From Arthrobacter tumbae (GTDB lineage: Bacteria; Actinomycetota; Actinomycetes; Actinomycetales; Micrococcaceae): a DNA stretch of 64,000 nucleotides. The position numbers and the translations under genes were made by a program. Of the stretch, positions 50,370-59,287 are shown in pieces. Position 1 is the stretch's first letter; every line of letters begins with the position of its first letter. A model generated the notes under the pieces. That model was given only the letters and a program-made list of their open reading frames with translations, had not been told where the DNA came from and made no database searches. The DNA lies in contig NZ_JAFBCC010000001.1 of the NCBI RefSeq assembly GCF_016907495.1, positions 2,356,001 through 2,420,000 of the forward strand. The letters run 5' to 3'.

Positions 50370-50672
50370 CTAGCCTTCGCACTCGACACAGTAGGCATGC
50401 CCGTTGCTTTCCCGCGCTTTCTGAGAGCGATGCCGGACCAGGAAACAGGAATAGCACGTGAACTCGTCCTCGCCCTGGGGAACCACCTGGACGGTCAGCT
50501 CTTCGGAGACTATTTCTCCTCCGGGCGTATGCCCCTCATCAAGGACATCGGATTCGTCCAGCTCAGTGACGACCCTCCTTGCATCCGGGGCGTTTGCGGC
50601 TTGCAGTGCCTCCAGGGAGCGATCCTGGGATTCCTTGACGTCTGAACGGACTTCGTCGTAATCGGTTGCCAC
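50370..50672 (-). CDS. DUF4193 small zinc-binding protein
   Basis: 100 residues from GTG 50672. Acidic N-terminal two-thirds (DYDEVRSDVKESQDRSLEALQ..., TELDESDVLDEG) and a C-terminal four-Cys zinc site: CYSCFLVRHRSQ and YCVECEG. This arrangement is a widely conserved actinobacterial protein of unknown function. Divergent from the UvrA2-like gene with about 100 bp between. Confidence 0.9.
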   Translation of the reverse strand: MATDYDEVRSDVKESQDRSLEALQAANAPDARRVVTELDESDVLDEGHTPGGEIVSEELTVQVVPQGEDEFTCYSCFLVRHRSQKARESNGHAYCVECEG

Positions 50673-50775
50673 TTTAGATGTTCTTCTTTCTGGCGTTAAC
50701 GGTTTCTACTAGAGCAATCTTGCAACACAGGATTGGGCGCCTTTGTTCCCGCGATCCGGCGATAGGGTCGGAGCA

Positions 50776-53430
50776 ATGCAACATGAACAGCACGCCTCCA
50801 AAATTCCCGACCAGATGCTGCCGACGCCGGACCCTACCCATCCCACGGATGGCTTCGTCCGGGTGCGCGGCGCCCGCGAAAACAACCTGCGCAACGTGGA
50901 TGTGGACGTTCCCCGCGATGCGATCGTGGCTTTCACCGGGGTGTCCGGCTCGGGCAAGTCTTCCCTGGCCTTCGGTACTATATACGCCGAAGCCCAGAGA
51001 CGTTACTTTGAATCGGTGGCGCCGTATGCGCGCCGGCTCATTCAGCAGGGCCACAACCCCAAAGTTGAGCAAATCACAGGTCTGCCTCCCGCGGTGGCGC
51101 TTCAGCAGCGACGCGGCGCACAGAGCAGCCGCTCCTCCGTCGGCACAGTGACGACGCTGTCCAACTCCCTGCGTATGCTCTTTTCCCGGGCCGGCAGCTA
51201 CCCGGACGGCGCAGGGCAACTTGATTCGGACGCGTTCTCTGCGAACACCGCTCCAGGTGCCTGCCCTGAATGTCATGGTCTGGGCATCGCGCACACCGTC
51301 ACCGAGGATTCGCTGGTGCCGGATCCCTCGCTCAGCATCCGCGACGGAGCCATTGCTGCCTGGCCGGGTGCCTGGCAGGGCAAGAATCTGCGCGATATCG
51401 TCACCCATCTCGGCTACGACGTCGAAACGCCCTGGCGGAAGCTGCCGAAGAAGGACCGTGACTGGATCCTTTTCACGGAAGAGCAGCCCGTGGTCGAAGT
51501 GACACCGGAGCGGGACCGCGTAGCAAAGCCGTACAGGGGAAAGTTCTGGAGTGCCCGCAGCTACGTCCTGCATACCTTGGCCGATTCGCAGAGCACCGCC
51601 ATGCGAAACCGGGTGCTGCAATTCATGCACACCGGGCCGTGCCCGCGTTGCGGCGGCAGCGGCCTCAGGCCCGATGCCCTCGCCGTGACGTTTGCCGGAC
51701 AGACCATCGCCGACCTCAACGCAGTTCCGTTGAGCGAACTGGCCGACATCATCCGTCCCACCGCGGAGCTCACATCAGCCGGAACGGCCTCGCGCAGGCG
51801 GTCCTCAGGCGAAAGCAACGAGGTGGCGGTCGCCCTGACCAGGGATTTGCTGCAGCGGGTCACCGTCCTGCTGGATCTGGGGCTGGGCTACCTTGCACTC
51901 GGCCGATCCACTCCTACGCTTTCCCCGGGCGAGATGCAGAGACTCCGGATCGCCACCCAACTTCGGTCCGGACTGTTCGGGGTGATCTACGTGCTCGACG
52001 AGCCCTCGGCGGGGCTGCACCCTGCGGACGCCGAACCCCTCCTGACGGTGCTGGACCAGCTCAGGGCCTCCGGCAACTCAGTGTTCGTCGTGGAGCACAA
52101 CATGGACGTGGTGCGTCGCGCTGACTGGGTGGTGGACGTGGGACCGCACGCCGGAGAGGGCGGCGGTGAGGTGATCTACAGTGGACCGGTCGCAGGGCTC
52201 CGCGAAGTTGCCGCGTCGGTGACCAGACCGTTCCTCTTTCCCGCGCAATCAGCCGGGGCGGACGGCAGCGCTGAACCTGCCGGCCATCAAGACAGCACAG
52301 CGACGCCTTCTGATGCAGCCAGGGAAGCCACCGGCCGGCTTGAGTTGAGAGCCATCACCCGGCACAACCTGCGCAACCTCGATGTGGACTTCCCACTCGG
52401 AGTGTTGACGGCGGTCACCGGTGTATCCGGCTCAGGCAAGTCGACTCTGGTCAGCCAGGTGCTCGCCGAGCTCATGAGCGATCGGCTGCACCAGCAGGTC
52501 AGGGGACCGGACGCCCCGGACACGGGCGACTCGGACACGGGTGAAAACGGCCTGGATGCCGCAGACACAGGGTCGCTGACAGTCGAGTCACCCGGAGGGC
52601 AAAACCACCTTGACCGGCTGGTCAAGGTCGATCAAAAGCCGATCGGCAGGACTCCGCGTTCCAACCTCGCAACCTACACCGGGCTCTTCGACGCCGTGCG
52701 GAAGGAATTCGCAGCCACCGACGAGGCTCGGTCCCGAGGCTACGGCGCCGGACGGTTTTCCTTCAACGTGGCCGGCGGCCGGTGCGAGGTCTGCCAGGGG
52801 GAAGGGTTCGTGGCAGTGGAGCTGTTGTTCCTGCCCGGCAGTTATGGGCCGTGCCCTGAGTGCGACGGCTCCCGGTTCAACCCCGAAACCCTCGAGGTCA
52901 CCTACCGTGGCCGGAACGTCGCCGAGGTTCTGGGGATGACGGTCACCGCTGCCGCAGAATTTCTGGCCGACATACCCTCGGCGGCCCGTAGCCTCACAAC
53001 CCTGCTGGAGGTGGGATTGGGTTACCTTCGGCTGGGCCAACCCGCCACCGAGCTGTCCGGGGGAGAGGCCCAGCGCATCAAGTTGGCGACCGAAATGCAG
53101 CGTGCCCAGCGCGGTCACACGCTTTATCTGCTGGATGAGCCGACCACCGGATTGCACCCCGCGGACGTCCGCCTGTTGATGGCGCAACTGCACGGACTGG
53201 TCGACGCCGGCAATACAGTGATTCTGGTCGAGCACACCATGGACGTTGTCGCGTCCGCTGACTGGGTGATCGATCTCGGGCCCGCCGGCGGCGACGGGGG
53301 CGGAAAGATCACTGCCGTCGGCACTCCGGCTGCGGTGGCGGCATCACAGGAGAGCCGGACCGCACCCTATCTCTCTGCGGCCCTCCGGGTCGGCGCCGCC
53401 GCCCTCCGGGTCGGCGGAAACGTCCGGTGA
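50776..53430 (+). CDS. UvrA2-like ABC excinuclease paralogue
   Basis: 884 residues from ATG 50776. FVRVRGARENNLRNVDVDVPRDAIVAFTGVSGSGKSSLAFGTIYAEAQRRYFES is the UvrA start with Walker A GVSGSGKSS; CPECHG and CPRCGG give the first zinc module; LSPGEMQRLRIATQL is the first signature; a second ATPase follows (GVSGSGKST ~560, CEVCQGEG/CPECDGSRF zinc, LSGGEAQRIKLATEM). The UvrB-binding domain of canonical UvrA is absent, as in UvrA2/DrrC-type paralogues linked to DNA-drug tolerance. The last codons carry a 16-bp direct duplication (53380 and 53401, period 21). Confidence 0.85.
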   Translation: MQHEQHASKIPDQMLPTPDPTHPTDGFVRVRGARENNLRNVDVDVPRDAIVAFTGVSGSGKSSLAFGTIYAEAQRRYFESVAPYARRLIQQGHNPKVEQITGLPPAVALQQRRGAQSSRSSVGTVTTLSNSLRMLFSRAGSYPDGAGQLDSDAFSANTAPGACPECHGLGIAHTVTEDSLVPDPSLSIRDGAIAAWPGAWQGKNLRDIVTHLGYDVETPWRKLPKKDRDWILFTEEQPVVEVTPERDRVAKPYRGKFWSARSYVLHTLADSQSTAMRNRVLQFMHTGPCPRCGGSGLRPDALAVTFAGQTIADLNAVPLSELADIIRPTAELTSAGTASRRRSSGESNEVAVALTRDLLQRVTVLLDLGLGYLALGRSTPTLSPGEMQRLRIATQLRSGLFGVIYVLDEPSAGLHPADAEPLLTVLDQLRASGNSVFVVEHNMDVVRRADWVVDVGPHAGEGGGEVIYSGPVAGLREVAASVTRPFLFPAQSAGADGSAEPAGHQDSTATPSDAAREATGRLELRAITRHNLRNLDVDFPLGVLTAVTGVSGSGKSTLVSQVLAELMSDRLHQQVRGPDAPDTGDSDTGENGLDAADTGSLTVESPGGQNHLDRLVKVDQKPIGRTPRSNLATYTGLFDAVRKEFAATDEARSRGYGAGRFSFNVAGGRCEVCQGEGFVAVELLFLPGSYGPCPECDGSRFNPETLEVTYRGRNVAEVLGMTVTAAAEFLADIPSAARSLTTLLEVGLGYLRLGQPATELSGGEAQRIKLATEMQRAQRGHTLYLLDEPTTGLHPADVRLLMAQLHGLVDAGNTVILVEHTMDVVASADWVIDLGPAGGDGGGKITAVGTPAAVAASQESRTAPYLSAALRVGAAALRVGGNVR

Positions 53431-53471
53431 AGGGCGACCCGTTCAGGGCGAGCCCTCATCTAGCCCAGCCC

Positions 53472-56400
53472 TTACCCGGCCAGCAGTTCCCTGATGTCAT
53501 CCGCCGTCAGCGCTGAACTGAAGACTGCGTCATCATCCATGACCGAACTGAACAGCTTGGCCTTCTGCTCCTTCAGTTTCATGACCTTCTCCTCGATGGT
53601 GTCCGTGGAGACCATCCGGTAAACCATCACGTTCTTCGTCTGCCCGATGCGGTGCGTCCGGTCCACCGCCTGGGCCTCGCTGGCCGGGTTCCACCACGGA
53701 TCCAGCAGGAAGCAGTAGTCCGCCTCGGTCAGGTTCAACCCGAAGCCGCCGGCCTTGAGGCTGATGAGGAACACCGGTGCGGTGCCGTTCTTGAAGGAGT
53801 CGATGACCTCGCCGCGTTTCCGGGTGGACCCGTCGAGGTACGCGAACTCGACTCCCTGGGCTTCCAGGCGCGCGGCCGCGAGTTTGAGGTAGGACGTGAA
53901 CTGGCTGAACACCAGGGCGCGGTGCCCTTCCGCGAGGACGTCCTCCAACTGCTCGAACAGGACGTCCAGCTTCGCCGACGGCACACCCTCATACTCCGGT
54001 TCCACCAGTGAGGCATCGAGACTGAGCATCCGCAGCAGGGTGAGCGAGCGGAACACGATCATCCGGTTCCGGTCAAGGTCCTCGATCAGGCCGAGCAGCT
54101 TTTGCCGCTCCCGCTGCAGGTGCGTCTGGTAGATCTTCCGGTGCCGCGGATGCAGTTCCACCGCGAGCACCTGCTCCTGCTTGGGCGGCAGGTCCGACGC
54201 GACAGCCTCCTTGGTGCGCCGCATCATCAGCGGCCGGATCCGGCGCCGCAGCCGCTGCAGACGCTCCGTACTGCCCTGCTTCTCGATCGGCGTGCGGTAC
54301 TCCTCCGTGAAAGCACGCGACGACGGGAACAACCCCGGAGCGGTGATGTTGAACATCGCCCACAACTCCATCAGGTTGTTCTCCATGGGAGTGCCCGTGA
54401 TGGCGAGCTTGAAGGGCGCAGCGAGTTCCTTGGCGCAGCGGTGCACCTTGGCCGCATGATTCTTCACGAACTGCGCCTCATCCAGGATGAGGCCGGCCCA
54501 CTCCTGCTTCCCGTAGGCGTCATTGTCCAGCCGGAACAGCGCATAGGAGGTGATGACGACGTCGGCGCCCTCCACCTGCTCGGACACCGGCGTTCCGCTC
54601 TTGGCCTGCGTGTCAGCGATACCGCGCACCGTGAGCCCGGGCGCGAAGCGCTGCGCTTCCGCAATCCAGTTCGGCACCACCGATGTGGGCGCCACAACGA
54701 GGAAGGGCCGCTTCTCGCCCTGATCCTTTGCATGAACCAGCAACGCCAGCGTCTGGAGGGTCTTGCCGAGACCCATGTCATCCGCCAGCACGCCTCCCAG
54801 TCCGTGTGACCATAGGAAGGCGAGCCAGTTGAAACCGTCCACCTGGTAGGGGCGCAGGGTCGCGTGCAATCCCTCGGGGAGCGGCGTCTGTGCCACCTCA
54901 GTCAGCTCGAGCAAGCCATTGACCGCTGCACGCCACGACTGCGCCTGTTCCGTTTCCTCAGCGAGGTCCTCGAATTCAGCCCACAGGCCAGCCTGGTAGC
55001 GGCTGATCCGCAGCCCGGTCTCCCACTCGTTGAGCATGCGCGCCTCATCGATGAGTTCGCGGAGCTGGTCGAAGATGGGCTGGTTCAGGGACAGGTAGCT
55101 GTTGTCCACCAGCTTGATCCGGTTGCTGCCCTTTGCGAGGGCGGTGAAGATGTGGTCAAACGGAATCTTCCGGCCCTGAACGGTGACCAGGACGCCCAGA
55201 TCAAACCAGTCGCGGTCCTCGGTATCCACGGTGGTGATGAGAAGCTGCGGGGTGTCCGTGAGTTCCTCGAACGTCGGCTTGCTTCCCATGATGTCCACGC
55301 GAACGGAGTCCAGCCGCTCCAGTCGGGGCAGAACTGTCTCGGTGAAGTCCACCACCTCCATCCCCGTGAAAATCCGGTCCTTCACCATGCGCCCACCGAG
55401 GGCGTCCCGTGCCGCCACGAGCGCGGCCGATTCGCTTGCAGGGTCACGGTAGCCGCCGTCGTCGTCCTTGTCTTTCAAGGGTTTGCGGGACTCTGTATCC
55501 CCGCTCTGGTAAGCCCAGTCCCAGGAAAGCTGCAGCTCATCCTCGCTGTAGGCGGCGGTAAGGACGAGGACTGGCGGGATGATTTCCGGGAAGATGACCG
55601 AGCCGTCGCTGCTGACCACGTCGATGGACTGGATGAGCCGTGGATAGAAACCCGACAGGAACTCCTGCTTCTCGCTCTCCGGAATGCGAACCGGTTTGGT
55701 GCGCTCGAGGAGTTCCCGATTGTGGTCGGTGAGCTTGCGCGTGGTGGGCGCCAGGGTGATGACGCCGCCCTCGGAAGCCGTGTAGACGCCGTGATTGGCA
55801 ATGACGTGCGCTGATTCCGGCGCGTGATTCTCGCCGTCGATATTGATGGCCGGGCAGAGCTGGATGGCGTTGTCCGTGGTGGTCGCGTCGAGGAGCAGCA
55901 CCGCTTCGGAAGCGAGCTGGACCGTGACGCTCTTCTTTGAACCGACGAAGGCGATCCCCAACCGCTGCGCCTCCTGCAGCAGCTGCCACAGGAGGGGGTT
56001 GCTGAAGTCATCCAGGTACAGCCAGGAATCGTTGTTGCCGAAGTACGTGACGCCGGTCCCGCGGTGCAGCGCCGGAAACTGGGCAAACCAGCGGTGCTGA
56101 TCGGGATCCAGCTTCAGGCCGTACGTCTGGTAACTGATGTTTCCCCAGGCGAGGTTGTTCTTCACCCAGTTTCCCTTGGCATTCCGGATCACCGGGCGGA
56201 CGCCGAGCTTGAAACCCCGGTAGGTACGCCGCTTCTCCCACTTGGACACCGTGGTGGGGCGCAGTTCGAACTGCAGGCCCAGAACGGTGGGCTGGATGGT
56301 GGCCAGCGCGCCGTCGTCGTTCTGGTGGGTTGAGAGGAGACCGGACAGGGATTCCTGCCACCCTGCCGGGCGAACCGACGACGACGGCGCCGTCAGCTCC

Positions 56401-56720
56401 TGATTGGCGCGGAGGTTCTCCATGTTGGACCGAAGCGCTACGGCGGCAACGTGCTTGCAGTCCAATCCCACCGGACAGGAGCACACGCTGTCGCGGAGGT
56501 GGTACCGGCCGTCACCCTTCTGCGCCAGATACAGCTGCGTGCGGTACGGCGAAGGCGAGCTTCCCATGACGCGTGCGTGGACCACTGTGGAGTCCTGTTC
56601 GAAGGTCAGCCCCTGCACGAGGGATTCCTTGGCGTACCCCTGCCCGCGCTGGAACGCGGCGCCACCGACCATGCGGATGATGTCTGCGACATCGATCATG
56701 GGATACAGGGTGTCGGGCAT
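53472..56720 (-). CDS. SWIM-domain SNF2-family DEAD/DEAH helicase
   Basis: 1082 residues. N-terminal SWIM zinc finger with Cys80, Cys82, Cys88 and His90 (CSCPVGLDCKH), then a ~500-residue region (SNF2_assoc-like), then a Swi2/Snf2 ATPase: DDMGLGKTLQTLALL (motif I, ~650), VVAPTSVVPNW (Ia), LDEAQFVKN (II), ITGTPMENN (III), FSQFTSYLKL (IV), LKAGGFGLNLTEADYCFLLDPWWNPASEAQAVDRTHRIGQ (V/VI). Likely remodels protein-DNA or nucleic acid complexes; no restriction or defence partner is adjacent. Confidence 0.93.
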   Translation of the reverse strand: MPDTLYPMIDVADIIRMVGGAAFQRGQGYAKESLVQGLTFEQDSTVVHARVMGSSPSPYRTQLYLAQKGDGRYHLRDSVCSCPVGLDCKHVAAVALRSNMENLRANQELTAPSSSVRPAGWQESLSGLLSTHQNDDGALATIQPTVLGLQFELRPTTVSKWEKRRTYRGFKLGVRPVIRNAKGNWVKNNLAWGNISYQTYGLKLDPDQHRWFAQFPALHRGTGVTYFGNNDSWLYLDDFSNPLLWQLLQEAQRLGIAFVGSKKSVTVQLASEAVLLLDATTTDNAIQLCPAINIDGENHAPESAHVIANHGVYTASEGGVITLAPTTRKLTDHNRELLERTKPVRIPESEKQEFLSGFYPRLIQSIDVVSSDGSVIFPEIIPPVLVLTAAYSEDELQLSWDWAYQSGDTESRKPLKDKDDDGGYRDPASESAALVAARDALGGRMVKDRIFTGMEVVDFTETVLPRLERLDSVRVDIMGSKPTFEELTDTPQLLITTVDTEDRDWFDLGVLVTVQGRKIPFDHIFTALAKGSNRIKLVDNSYLSLNQPIFDQLRELIDEARMLNEWETGLRISRYQAGLWAEFEDLAEETEQAQSWRAAVNGLLELTEVAQTPLPEGLHATLRPYQVDGFNWLAFLWSHGLGGVLADDMGLGKTLQTLALLVHAKDQGEKRPFLVVAPTSVVPNWIAEAQRFAPGLTVRGIADTQAKSGTPVSEQVEGADVVITSYALFRLDNDAYGKQEWAGLILDEAQFVKNHAAKVHRCAKELAAPFKLAITGTPMENNLMELWAMFNITAPGLFPSSRAFTEEYRTPIEKQGSTERLQRLRRRIRPLMMRRTKEAVASDLPPKQEQVLAVELHPRHRKIYQTHLQRERQKLLGLIEDLDRNRMIVFRSLTLLRMLSLDASLVEPEYEGVPSAKLDVLFEQLEDVLAEGHRALVFSQFTSYLKLAAARLEAQGVEFAYLDGSTRKRGEVIDSFKNGTAPVFLISLKAGGFGLNLTEADYCFLLDPWWNPASEAQAVDRTHRIGQTKNVMVYRMVSTDTIEEKVMKLKEQKAKLFSSVMDDDAVFSSALTADDIRELLAG

Positions 56721-56758
56721 GAATTTATGCTCTCATGTGCCCCTGACAGACTGGTGCC

Positions 56759-57286
56759 ATGCGGCTACTCACTGTGGGGCACGGAACAGCGGACCGGGAA
56801 CAGTTCGGGGCGCTGCTTCAGGGAGCGGAGGTGCAGACCCTCGCGGATGTGCGGCGGTTTCCGGGGAGCCGCCGCAACCTCGATACGCGCAAGGAAGCGC
56901 TCGAGGATTGGTTGCCGTCGATGGGCATCGGTTACCGGTGGTTCGAGGATCTGGGCGGGCGCCGCCGTGGTGCTGCCGGGGAGCCGGAGACGGACACCTG
57001 GTGGCGGGTGGCGCAGTTTCGCGCATATGCCGCGTACACGCGGACCCCTGAATTTGAGGCAGCACTCGCGGAGCTGCGGACCGTCGCGGCACAGCGCTCC
57101 ACTGCGATCATGTGCAGCGAGAGCGTCTGGTGGCGCTGCCATCGGCGCATTGTTGCGGACGTGCTGGTGCTGCTGCATGGCTTTGAGGTGCGACACCTCA
57201 TGCCTGATGGCCGGTTGACGCTGCATGAGCCCTCCGCTGGCGCACGCAAGTCCGACGGCGCGGTGTACTGGGATGTGCCGGACTAA
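56759..57286 (+). CDS. DUF488 family protein
   Basis: 175 residues from ATG 56759. LLTVGHGTADREQFGALLQGAEVQTLADVRRFPGSRRN and the C-terminal MCSESVWWRCHRRIVADVLV block are the family signature (TIGHS...DVR..P.S...; CAE..p..CHR..ia..l). The Cys/His/Arg set suggests a nucleic-acid related or enzymatic site, but no activity is established. Divergent from the SNF2 helicase (38 bp), overlapping the MarR gene at its 3' end by 4 bp. Confidence 0.88.
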   Translation: MRLLTVGHGTADREQFGALLQGAEVQTLADVRRFPGSRRNLDTRKEALEDWLPSMGIGYRWFEDLGGRRRGAAGEPETDTWWRVAQFRAYAAYTRTPEFEAALAELRTVAAQRSTAIMCSESVWWRCHRRIVADVLVLLHGFEVRHLMPDGRLTLHEPSAGARKSDGAVYWDVPD

Positions 57287-57771
57287 CCGGTCAGTCCGGT
57301 TCCGAACTTCCTGAGCAGGTCTGCAAGCGCGTGGCGTTCGGCCGGGGAGAGGCCGGCGAGTAGTTCCTCTTCGGTGGCCAAATGGGTGGGGAGGGTGGCA
57401 TCCACCAGGTCCCTGCCCTGTTGCGTCAGCGTCACCTCGGTTCCCCGTCCGTCGACGCTGCTCTTCACCCGGGTGATCAGTCCGCGGTCCTCGAGCCTGT
57501 TCAGGCGCTGAGCGACGGCGCTCGAGGTGATCATGGCGCTCGCGGCAAGGTCCTTCGGGCTGAGCGTATAGGGGGATCCGTTCCGGCGCAGCGTGGCGAG
57601 CACGTCGAAGGACCCGGAATCGAGTCCGTGACGCACGAAGTTCTCCTCAAGCCGGCGTTCCACCTGCTGTGCTACCCGGGAAAGCCGGCCCATGACATGC
57701 ATGGGGGAGACGTCGAGATGCGGCCGCTCGCGATGCCACTGCTGCACAATCCCGTCCACGTGGTCACTCAT
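57283..57771 (-). CDS. MarR-family regulator of the adjacent EamA exporter
   Basis: 162 residues. Winged HTH: SPKDLAASAMITSSAVAQRLNRLEDRGLITRVKSSVDGRGTEVTLTQQGRDLV (~70-122), with dimerisation helices at each end. ATG 57771 lacks a Shine-Dalgarno. Two perfect 14-bp palindromes in the 46-bp gap to the divergent EamA gene are obvious binding sites, so it most likely represses both genes until a ligand binds. Confidence 0.9.
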   Translation of the reverse strand: MSDHVDGIVQQWHRERPHLDVSPMHVMGRLSRVAQQVERRLEENFVRHGLDSGSFDVLATLRRNGSPYTLSPKDLAASAMITSSAVAQRLNRLEDRGLITRVKSSVDGRGTEVTLTQQGRDLVDATLPTHLATEEELLAGLSPAERHALADLLRKFGTGLTG

Positions 57772-57781
57772 GAATTCAGTC

Positions 57782-57826
57782 TAGACAATTCGCTAAGCAC
57801 TTAGCTACTATTGCTAAGTGCTTAGC
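57782..57826 (+). promoter_or_regulatory. EamA promoter with two MarR operators
   Basis: TAGACA (57782-57787), 18-base spacer, TACTAT (57806-57811), predicted start at about 57818, the GTG itself. Palindromes GCTAAGCACTTAGC (57792-57805, within the spacer) and GCTAAGTGCTTAGC (57813-57826, over the start codon) are spaced 21 bp apart, two helical turns. Confidence 0.65.
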
Positions 57827-58744
57827 AAAACCGGTCGGACCCTCCTCGTTACCGCGCTCGCTCCCATGGTCTGGGGCAGCACCTATCTGGTGACCGTGAC
57901 CCTGCTGCCGCCGGGGCTGCCGCTGACCGCCGCGGTGCTCCGGGCACTCCCGGCGGGTCTGCTGCTGCTCCTGGTGGTGCGGCGGCTTCCCCGCGGCTCC
58001 TGGTGGTGGAAGGCTCTAGTACTCGGTGGGCTCAATATCGGGGTCTTCTTCGCGCTGCTCTTCGTGGCGGCGTACCGGTTGCCCGGCGGTGTGGCCGCGA
58101 CGGTAGGTGCGGTGCAGCCGCTCATCGTGGCAGGGCTCGCAACGTGGGTCCTCAAGGACCGGCTGTCGCTGAAAGTGGTGTTTGCCGGTATCACCGGTGC
58201 GGCCGGCGTCGCGCTTCTGGTCCTATCGTCGCAGGCGCGCCTCGACACGGTGGGCGTGCTCGCCGCGCTTGGCGGCGCAGTGTCCATGGCTACCGGCGTC
58301 GTGCTTGCGAAGAAGTGGGGCAAGGCTGAAAAGCCGCTCACCATGACCGCCTGGCAGCTGGTGGCAGGCGGGCTCCTGCTGGTCCCGCTGATGTTCATTG
58401 TCGAGGGTGTGCCGCCGGAGCTGTCGGCGGGCAACGTCAGTGGTTACCTGTATCTCTCGCTCGTCGGAACAGCCGTGGCGTACGTGTTGTGGTTCCGCGG
58501 AATTCAGCGGCTGCCCGTCACGGCGCCATCCTTCCTCGGACTGCTCAGCCCGGTGGTCGCCGCGCTCCTGGGGTGGCTGGTGATGGGGGAGCAGCTAGCG
58601 CTTTTGCAGGGAGTCGGTGGGTTGCTGGTTCTCGGTTCCATCCTGGCGGTCACTGTGCGCAGGCGGTCCGGTAGGCAGCCGGCGGTCGCTGTGCCTGCCG
58701 TTGGTGAGTCGCCTGAAATCCGTATCCCGACGCCGCTGCGCTAG
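57818..58744 (+). CDS. EamA/DMT family exporter (RhaT-like)
   Basis: 308 residues from GTG 57818. Ten membrane spans in two EamA repeats: first PMVWGSTYLVTVTLLPPGLPLTAAVLRALPAGLLLLL, second MTAWQLVAGGLLLVPLMFIVEG and LSLVGTAVAYVLWFRGIQRLPVTAPSFLGLLSPVVAALLGWLVMGE. Drug/metabolite transporter superfamily, usually exporting small amino-acid-like or toxic compounds. There is no ribosome site and the predicted promoter places the transcription start at the GTG, so its mRNA is probably leaderless. Controlled by the divergent MarR. Confidence 0.9.
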   Translation: MLSKTGRTLLVTALAPMVWGSTYLVTVTLLPPGLPLTAAVLRALPAGLLLLLVVRRLPRGSWWWKALVLGGLNIGVFFALLFVAAYRLPGGVAATVGAVQPLIVAGLATWVLKDRLSLKVVFAGITGAAGVALLVLSSQARLDTVGVLAALGGAVSMATGVVLAKKWGKAEKPLTMTAWQLVAGGLLLVPLMFIVEGVPPELSAGNVSGYLYLSLVGTAVAYVLWFRGIQRLPVTAPSFLGLLSPVVAALLGWLVMGEQLALLQGVGGLLVLGSILAVTVRRRSGRQPAVAVPAVGESPEIRIPTPLR

Positions 58745-58781
58745 ATTTGTTGGACCGCACCCGTTTGACCAGGAGACACCC

Positions 58782-59240
58782 ATGACCCCTCGTACCCTCT
58801 TCCGTAGTGTCGCCGTTGCGGAGGCGATCACCTGGGCACTGCTTCTGGCCGGCATGTATCTGAAGTACGTCACTGAGACTACCGAGGTGCTGGTTTCGGT
58901 GGGCGGTGCACTGCACGGTTTCGTCTTTCTCACGTACCTGGTGAGCACCACCTTTGTCTGGGTCAACCAGCGGTGGAGCAAGGGCACCGGGGCGCTGGGC
59001 CTGCTCGCCGGGATCATTCCGTTTGCGACTGTTCTTTTTGACTGGCAGCTTGAGCGCCGGGGAAAGCTCGACGGCGGATGGCGCCTGGCGGCTGGACAAG
59101 ACTCCCCGTCCGGTGCAGTTGAAAACCTTCAGGCGTGGGTGCTGCGCAACCCGCTCACCGCCGCGCTGGTTGGGATCGTCGGCGTCAGCGTGGTCTTCGC
59201 TGCCCTCCTGATCGCCGGTCCGCCCGTTCCTGTGGGCTGA
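58782..59240 (+). CDS. DUF3817 membrane protein
   Basis: 152 residues from ATG 58782 with AGGAG 6 bases upstream; the longer frame lies inside eamA and is rejected. FRSVAVAEAITWALLLAGMYLKYVTETTEVLVSVGGALHGFVFLTYLVSTTFVW is the DUF3817 core (E...LLxGMxxKY..G....v...G.vHG..Fl.Yl). Usual members are about 100 residues; here a C-terminal extension of ~45 residues adds a further membrane helix (AALVGIVGVSVVFAALLIAGPP). Function unknown. 38 bp after eamA. Confidence 0.85.
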   Translation: MTPRTLFRSVAVAEAITWALLLAGMYLKYVTETTEVLVSVGGALHGFVFLTYLVSTTFVWVNQRWSKGTGALGLLAGIIPFATVLFDWQLERRGKLDGGWRLAAGQDSPSGAVENLQAWVLRNPLTAALVGIVGVSVVFAALLIAGPPVPVG

Positions 59241-59287
59241 GCTGGTTTGTGCGCTGGCGGTTTTACCTGATTTCGCGCTTTACCCGA

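Noticed and set aside
53472..57286. SNF2 helicase plus DUF488 as a DISARM- or BREX-like defence island
   Set aside because: No methyltransferase, nuclease, PLD or other defence partner is adjacent, and SWIM-SNF2 proteins are common housekeeping genes in actinobacteria.
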